A model generated the notes under the pieces. It worked only from the letters and a program-made list of their open reading frames with translations, had not been told where the DNA came from and ran no database searches. Of a stretch of DNA of 64,000 nt, positions 60,246-64,000 are shown piece after piece. Both the position numbers and the translations under genes were made by a program. This stretch comes from CAXTKD01 sp964244885 (GTDB lineage Bacteria > Pseudomonadota > Alphaproteobacteria > Sphingomonadales > Sphingomonadaceae). The DNA lies in NCBI GenBank assembly GCA_964244885.1, contig CAXTKD010000001.1, positions 186,001 to 250,000 of the forward strand, in the 5' to 3' direction. The first letter of the stretch is position 1. Every line of letters starts with the position of its first letter.

Positions 60246-60580
60246 TCGTAGAAGGCCGACGTGTCTACCTCGGAGTGTTCAATGACCGGGTCATCTCCAT
60301 CAAAATGCCCATCAAAAGTCGCAAGAAAACTGTCCGACGTCGTAAAGCCTTCCTCATTGTCGTTGCCGTATTGCAAGGAAACGTAAATGTTGAAAGCGCC
60401 GCTGAACGTTCCATCTGCTCGCACGATGATTCCATCGGGATCGACTTCAACGCCATCGATCTGCGTATGTGTCGAAAGCTGATCCAGATCCGACCAAAGG
60501 GAAAGGGTCGACAGTTCTGTGTCACGTACCAGATCTGCGACTTGCTCCGCCCTTGGGTCCACTTCTTTAACGGCAGGCAT
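60242..60580 (-). CDS. Small acidic protein paired with an FRG-domain gene
   Basis: From the ATG at 60580 the protein has 112 residues. It is strongly acidic, with a probable beta-strand body: VEVDPDGIIVRADGTFSGAF, IYVSLQYGNDN, then FDGHFDGDDPVIEHSEVD. I do not recognise the family. It starts one base inside the FRG gene's stop (TGATG) and ends overlapping the hom start, so it is translated with both. Position and charge suggest an antitoxin or immunity-like partner, but that is inference. Base composition is more A/T-rich than its neighbours. Confidence 0.6.
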   Translation of the reverse strand: MPAVKEVDPRAEQVADLVRDTELSTLSLWSDLDQLSTHTQIDGVEVDPDGIIVRADGTFSGAFNIYVSLQYGNDNEEGFTTSDSFLATFDGHFDGDDPVIEHSEVDTSAFYE

Positions 60581-61281
60581 CAGAACACGACCTTTCCCAA
60601 TGCGACTCCGCGAGAATACTGCCACGCCAGCGCTCGACACAGACCGTCTATATCTGCCCCTATAACACTTGGATCGATTGCAAGACCGAATAGTCGTCGC
60701 TCGAAGAAGGGTCTGTCGGCAGCCTCGATATCAAACCAATGACCCGTTAGCGGCGGGAGAGCTTCTAGCGGTCGCGGATGTATAGTAAAAACACCGCGTT
60801 GCGATACGATGCGGGCCGCGACAGCCGAAGGAATGTAGACGCTGGTTTCCGCAACATCGAACGGGTTGGCGACACGTTCGGGTTCCGCAACCAACGTCGC
60901 TTGGTAAGCATAAACGCGAGCCACGGTAGTCGATGGCTCCGAGCTAACCGCAAAAAATGCGGCTACCAACGGGTTTGTGGACCAGTCAAGTAGTCGCGTT
61001 GGCAAGCCGTGATGCTGTGCTAATGCGAGCAAATCCCAGTCATCTAGCTGTGACGTATCAGTGAACTGACGAACACGACGCTTGAAGTTTTTGAAAAGAA
61101 TCTGCTCGGCACCCTCGCTATAACGCTTTGGATTGCGTCCGATCTTAGGAATCAGTTCATGCCCCTTGTCCGACATGCCGCGGAAAAGCCAATGAGACGA
61201 TCCGTGTCGCTCAACGAAATCGAGAAACTCTAGCCAGCGCCGCCGCCGAGATATCGCGGTGCGTGTAAGGGTAACCGCCAT
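60580..61281 (-). CDS. FRG-domain protein
   Basis: The 233-residue protein has the FRG signatures SHWLFRGMSDKGHELIPKIG (about residues 29-48) and LLALAQHHGLPTRLLDWSTN, then PLVAAFFAV (about 84-112). FRG (named after its F/Y-R-G motif) domains are often found in phage-defence and toxin-like contexts, and their activity is mostly unknown. The gene is visibly more A/T-rich than the surrounding DNA, and it sits with its small partner between alaC and hom, which suggests horizontal acquisition. Confidence 0.85.
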   Translation of the reverse strand: MAVTLTRTAISRRRRWLEFLDFVERHGSSHWLFRGMSDKGHELIPKIGRNPKRYSEGAEQILFKNFKRRVRQFTDTSQLDDWDLLALAQHHGLPTRLLDWSTNPLVAAFFAVSSEPSTTVARVYAYQATLVAEPERVANPFDVAETSVYIPSAVAARIVSQRGVFTIHPRPLEALPPLTGHWFDIEAADRPFFERRLFGLAIDPSVIGADIDGLCRALAWQYSRGVALGKVVF

Positions 61282-61283
61282 GG

Positions 61284-62492
61284 CTAACCCGCCGCCTTCG
61301 CGCCGGTGTTGACGCCCATCGACTGCAAATAGCGCTTCACGTTGCGCGCCGCCTGGCGGATGCGCTGCTCATTTTCGACCATCGCGATCCGGACAAAACC
61401 TTCGCCTTCCTCGCCATATCCGACACCGGGCGCGACCGCGACGCCCGCGTGCGTCAGCAGCTGCTTGGTGAACTCCAGGCTGCCGAGGTGCGCGAGCGCC
61501 GGCGGCAGCGGCGCCCAGGCGAACATGCTGGCGCGCGGGGAGGGGATTTCCCATCCCGCCCGGCCGAAGCTCTCGACCAGCACGTCGCGCCGGCTCTGGT
61601 AGAGCTTGCGGTTCTGCTCGACGATATCCTGCGGGCCGTTGAGCGCCGCGCAGGCGGCCGCCTGGATCGGCGTGAACGCGCCGTAATCGAGATAGGATTT
61701 CACCCGTGTCATCGCCTCGATCAGCTTCTTGTTGCCGACCGCGAAGCCGATCCGCCAGCCCGCCATCGAGAAGGTCTTGCTGAGCGATGTGAACTCGATC
61801 GCCACGTCCTTCGCGCCCTTCACTTGCAGAATCGAAGGCGTCGGGTTGCCGTCGTAATAGAGCTCCGAATAGGCGAGGTCGGAAATGACCCACACCCGGT
61901 TCTCCTTCGCCCAGGCGACCAGCCGCTCGTAGAAGGCGAGGTCGACCGCCTCCGCCGTCGGGTTCGACGGATAGTTGACGACGAGGATGCTCGGCCGCGG
62001 CACGGTGAACTTCATCGCTCGGTCGAGGGCCTCGAAATAGGCCTCGTCGGGTGTCGTCGGCACCGATCGGATGGTGGCGCCCGCGATGATGAATCCGAAG
62101 GTGTGGATCGGATAGCTCGGGTTCGGCGCGAGCACGACGTCGCCGGGCGCGGTGATCGCGGTGGCGAGGCTTGCCAGCCCCTCTTTCGATCCCATCGTCA
62201 CGACGACCTCGGTGTCCGCGTCGACCTCGACTCCGAAGCGCCGCCGGTAATAGCCGGCCTGCGCCTTGCGCAGCCCCGGGATGCCCTTCGATGCCGAATA
62301 GCCGTGCGCGTCGGGCTTGCGAGCGACTTCGCACAGCTTGTCGATCACATGCTGCGGCGGCGGCAAATCGGGATTGCCCATGCCGAGATCGATGATGTCC
62401 TCGCCGCGCGCTCGCGCTTGCGCCCGCATCGCGTTGACTTCGGCGATGACGTAGGGCGGCAGGCGGCGGATGCGGTAGAAATCGTCGTTCAT
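61284..62492 (-). CDS. alaC: AlaC/LL-diaminopimelate-type class I aminotransferase
   Basis: From the ATG at 62492 the protein has 402 residues and starts MNDDFYRIRRLPPYVIAEVN, the usual N-terminus. PLP fold type I blocks are GYSASKGIPGLRKA, VVVTMGSKEGLASLA, PNPSYPIHTFGF and NYPSNPTAEAVD. The Schiff-base lysine is K239 in FTSLSKTFSMAGWRIGF. AlaC makes alanine from pyruvate; the family also contains aminotransferases of the lysine pathway. It is separated from the FRG gene by two bases. Confidence 0.9.
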   Translation of the reverse strand: MNDDFYRIRRLPPYVIAEVNAMRAQARARGEDIIDLGMGNPDLPPPQHVIDKLCEVARKPDAHGYSASKGIPGLRKAQAGYYRRRFGVEVDADTEVVVTMGSKEGLASLATAITAPGDVVLAPNPSYPIHTFGFIIAGATIRSVPTTPDEAYFEALDRAMKFTVPRPSILVVNYPSNPTAEAVDLAFYERLVAWAKENRVWVISDLAYSELYYDGNPTPSILQVKGAKDVAIEFTSLSKTFSMAGWRIGFAVGNKKLIEAMTRVKSYLDYGAFTPIQAAACAALNGPQDIVEQNRKLYQSRRDVLVESFGRAGWEIPSPRASMFAWAPLPPALAHLGSLEFTKQLLTHAGVAVAPGVGYGEEGEGFVRIAMVENEQRIRQAARNVKRYLQSMGVNTGAKAAG

Positions 62493-62627
62493 GGCAACAA
62501 TCTTTCGTGCGCGCGGACGTTCGCGCACCGATTGCTATAGCGCGGGGTGCCTGCACACGTCACCCCGCGCGGTGCCATTTTCGAACGCGGCGTGTTAGCA
62601 ATGCGCCAACGAACCTTGGGGAATCGC

Positions 62628-64000
62628 ATGTCCGACCAGCCGCCCGCCGAAGAGCCGTCTCCGATCGAGCAGTTCCAGCACTGGACGCACATCATGGGAC
62701 GCGCCCAGCAGCTCATGCTGGAGTTCTGGGCGCGCGCCGAGCCGTCCAAGATGAGCGCCGACCCGAGCGCGCTGTTCGAGACCTGGGGGGCGCTCGCGGG
62801 CGCCGCCGCCGCCGATCCGTCGAAGCTCATCGCCGCGCAGCAGGCGATGTGGGCCGACAGCATCCAGCTGTGGAGCAGCTTCCTCGGCGGCAAGCCCGAG
62901 GAGAGCCCGCTCGCTGGCGCCAAGGACAAGCGCTTCGCCAGCGAGGCGTGGACCGCCAATCCGGCGTTCGACTTCATCCGCCAGTCCTACATGCTGGCGT
63001 CGAACCACATCATGGCCTCGGTCGGCGCGCTCGATGGCTTGGACGACCGCGCCAAGGCCAAGGCGGCTTTCGTCACCAAGCAGTTCGTCGACGCGATGAG
63101 CCCGTCGAACTTCGCGCTCACCAACCCGGAGGTGATGGCCGCGACCGCAGAGGCCAAGGGCGAGAACCTGGTCAAGGGCCTCGAGCGCATGCTCGCCGAC
63201 CTCGACGCCGGCCGCATCGCTCAGACCGACGAGACCGCCTTCGCGCTCGGCCGCAACATCGCGATGACGCCGGGCAAGGTGGTGTTCGAGAACCGGATGT
63301 TCCAGCTCATCCAGTACGCGCCGACCACGGAGCAGGTGTTCGAGACCCCGCTTGTCATCTTCCCGCCGTGGATCAACAAGTTCTACATCCTCGACTTGAC
63401 CGCCGAGAAGAGCTTCGTCCGCTGGGCGGTCGAGCAGGGGCTGACAGTGTTCGTCGTCTCCTGGCGCAACCCGGACAGCAGCTTCGCCGACGTCATCCTC
63501 GACGACTACGTGACCGACGGCCTGATCGCCGCGATCGACACCGTCCGCGACGGTCTCGGCGTCGAGCAGGTCAACGTCATCGGCTATTGCGTCGCCGGCA
63601 CCACGCTCGCCGCGACGCTCGCGCTGCTGAAGGCTCGCGGCGAGGAGAAGAAGGTCGCCACCGCCACCTTCTTCACCGCGCAGGTCGACTTCTCGGACGC
63701 CGGCGATCTCAACCTGTTCATCGACGACGCCCAGCTCGACCAGATCAAGGAGATGACGGCGGAAAAGGGCTATCTCGACGGCCGCCAGATGGCCTCCGCC
63801 TTCAACCTGCTGCGCTCGAACGACCTGATCTGGAATTACGTCGTCAACAACTACATGCTCGGCAAGGATTATGTGCCGTTCGACCTGCTATACTGGAACT
63901 CGGACGCGACCAACGTCCCCGCGACGTGGCACGCCAACTATCTGCGCGACTGCTACCGTGACAACCTGCTGGTCGAGAAGGGCGGCACGAGCATTGCCGG
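62628..64000 (+). CDS. phaC: Class I poly(3-hydroxyalkanoate) synthase (3' end beyond window)
   Basis: The frame from the ATG at 62628 is open to the window end (457 codons). The N-terminal ~200 residues include MGRAQQLMLEFWARAEPSKM and the TNPEVMAATAEAKGENLVKG block. The alpha/beta-hydrolase core has LVIFPPWINKFYILDL and the lipase-like box IGYCVAGTTLA with the nucleophile C321. The catalytic aspartate and histidine should lie past the edge. It polymerises hydroxyacyl-CoA into storage granules. TTGGGG lies seven to twelve bases before the ATG. Confidence 0.95.
   Translation, partial: MSDQPPAEEPSPIEQFQHWTHIMGRAQQLMLEFWARAEPSKMSADPSALFETWGALAGAAAADPSKLIAAQQAMWADSIQLWSSFLGGKPEESPLAGAKDKRFASEAWTANPAFDFIRQSYMLASNHIMASVGALDGLDDRAKAKAAFVTKQFVDAMSPSNFALTNPEVMAATAEAKGENLVKGLERMLADLDAGRIAQTDETAFALGRNIAMTPGKVVFENRMFQLIQYAPTTEQVFETPLVIFPPWINKFYILDLTAEKSFVRWAVEQGLTVFVVSWRNPDSSFADVILDDYVTDGLIAAIDTVRDGLGVEQVNVIGYCVAGTTLAATLALLKARGEEKKVATATFFTAQVDFSDAGDLNLFIDDAQLDQIKEMTAEKGYLDGRQMASAFNLLRSNDLIWNYVVNNYMLGKDYVPFDLLYWNSDATNVPATWHANYLRDCYRDNLLVEKGGTSIA

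Overview
This is high-GC DNA with densely packed genes. It looks like a chromosomal segment from a sphingomonad-type alphaproteobacterium. The grounds are protein style and gene neighbourhoods: rpsF-rpsR-rplI, fabD-fabG-acpP-fabF-mltG, surE next to an NlpD-like gene, an ATP12 chaperone, a host-attachment-family protein, and a DUF6481-like protein beside tRNA-Glu. Three families of intergenic palindromes are also present. The taxonomic call is inference; no marker gene was searched.

Layout. Positions 1-5.5 kb hold a minus-strand chain: rarA, a DUF433/DUF5615 toxin-antitoxin-like pair, a DUF429-like gene carrying an in-frame palindromic repeat, crcB, an RluA-family pseudouridine synthase, a PaiB-like FMN protein and ATP12 (cut by the window edge). 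At 5.6-9.1 kb lie a PAP2 phosphatase, the S6-S18-L9 ribosomal operon and a TPR protein. At 9.4-13.9 kb is the fatty-acid synthesis cluster plus mltG. At 13.9-28.7 kb are envelope and housekeeping genes: a propeller lipoprotein, NlpC/P60, MarR, M17 peptidase, DUF1003, rimO, an NlpD-like protein, surE, serS, an exported methyltransferase, a cyclophilin, a penicillin acylase and a TolC-family porin.

The most notable region is 27.4-48.2 kb. It encodes a complete type I secretion machine (TolC-like, HlyD-like and ABC ATPase), a 4269-residue substrate with 45 tandem RTX-type modules, and a three-gene operon coding for a MotB/OmpA-like protein, a MotA/TolQ-like protein and a small PilZ-like protein. 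The part list matches Salmonella SPI-4 (SiiABCDEF), in which a MotAB-like proton channel works with a type I-secreted giant adhesin. Here the adhesin is built of RTX modules rather than Ig domains, and a PilZ-like protein is added. I propose it as a proton-motive-force-controlled giant adhesin system.

From 48.4 to 64 kb: a class III CoA-transferase with a glutaryl-CoA dehydrogenase (probable glutarate catabolism), a ThDP enzyme, galM, a DUF6481-like gene, tRNA-Glu(TTC), recJ, glpX, two linked exported proteins of unknown function, hom, an AT-richer FRG-domain gene with a small acidic partner, an AlaC-type aminotransferase, and the 5' part of phaC (cut by the window edge).

No gene-free stretch exceeds 300 bases. 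The longest are 9112-9369 and 45420-45655. All calls come from reading the sequence; no database search was possible.
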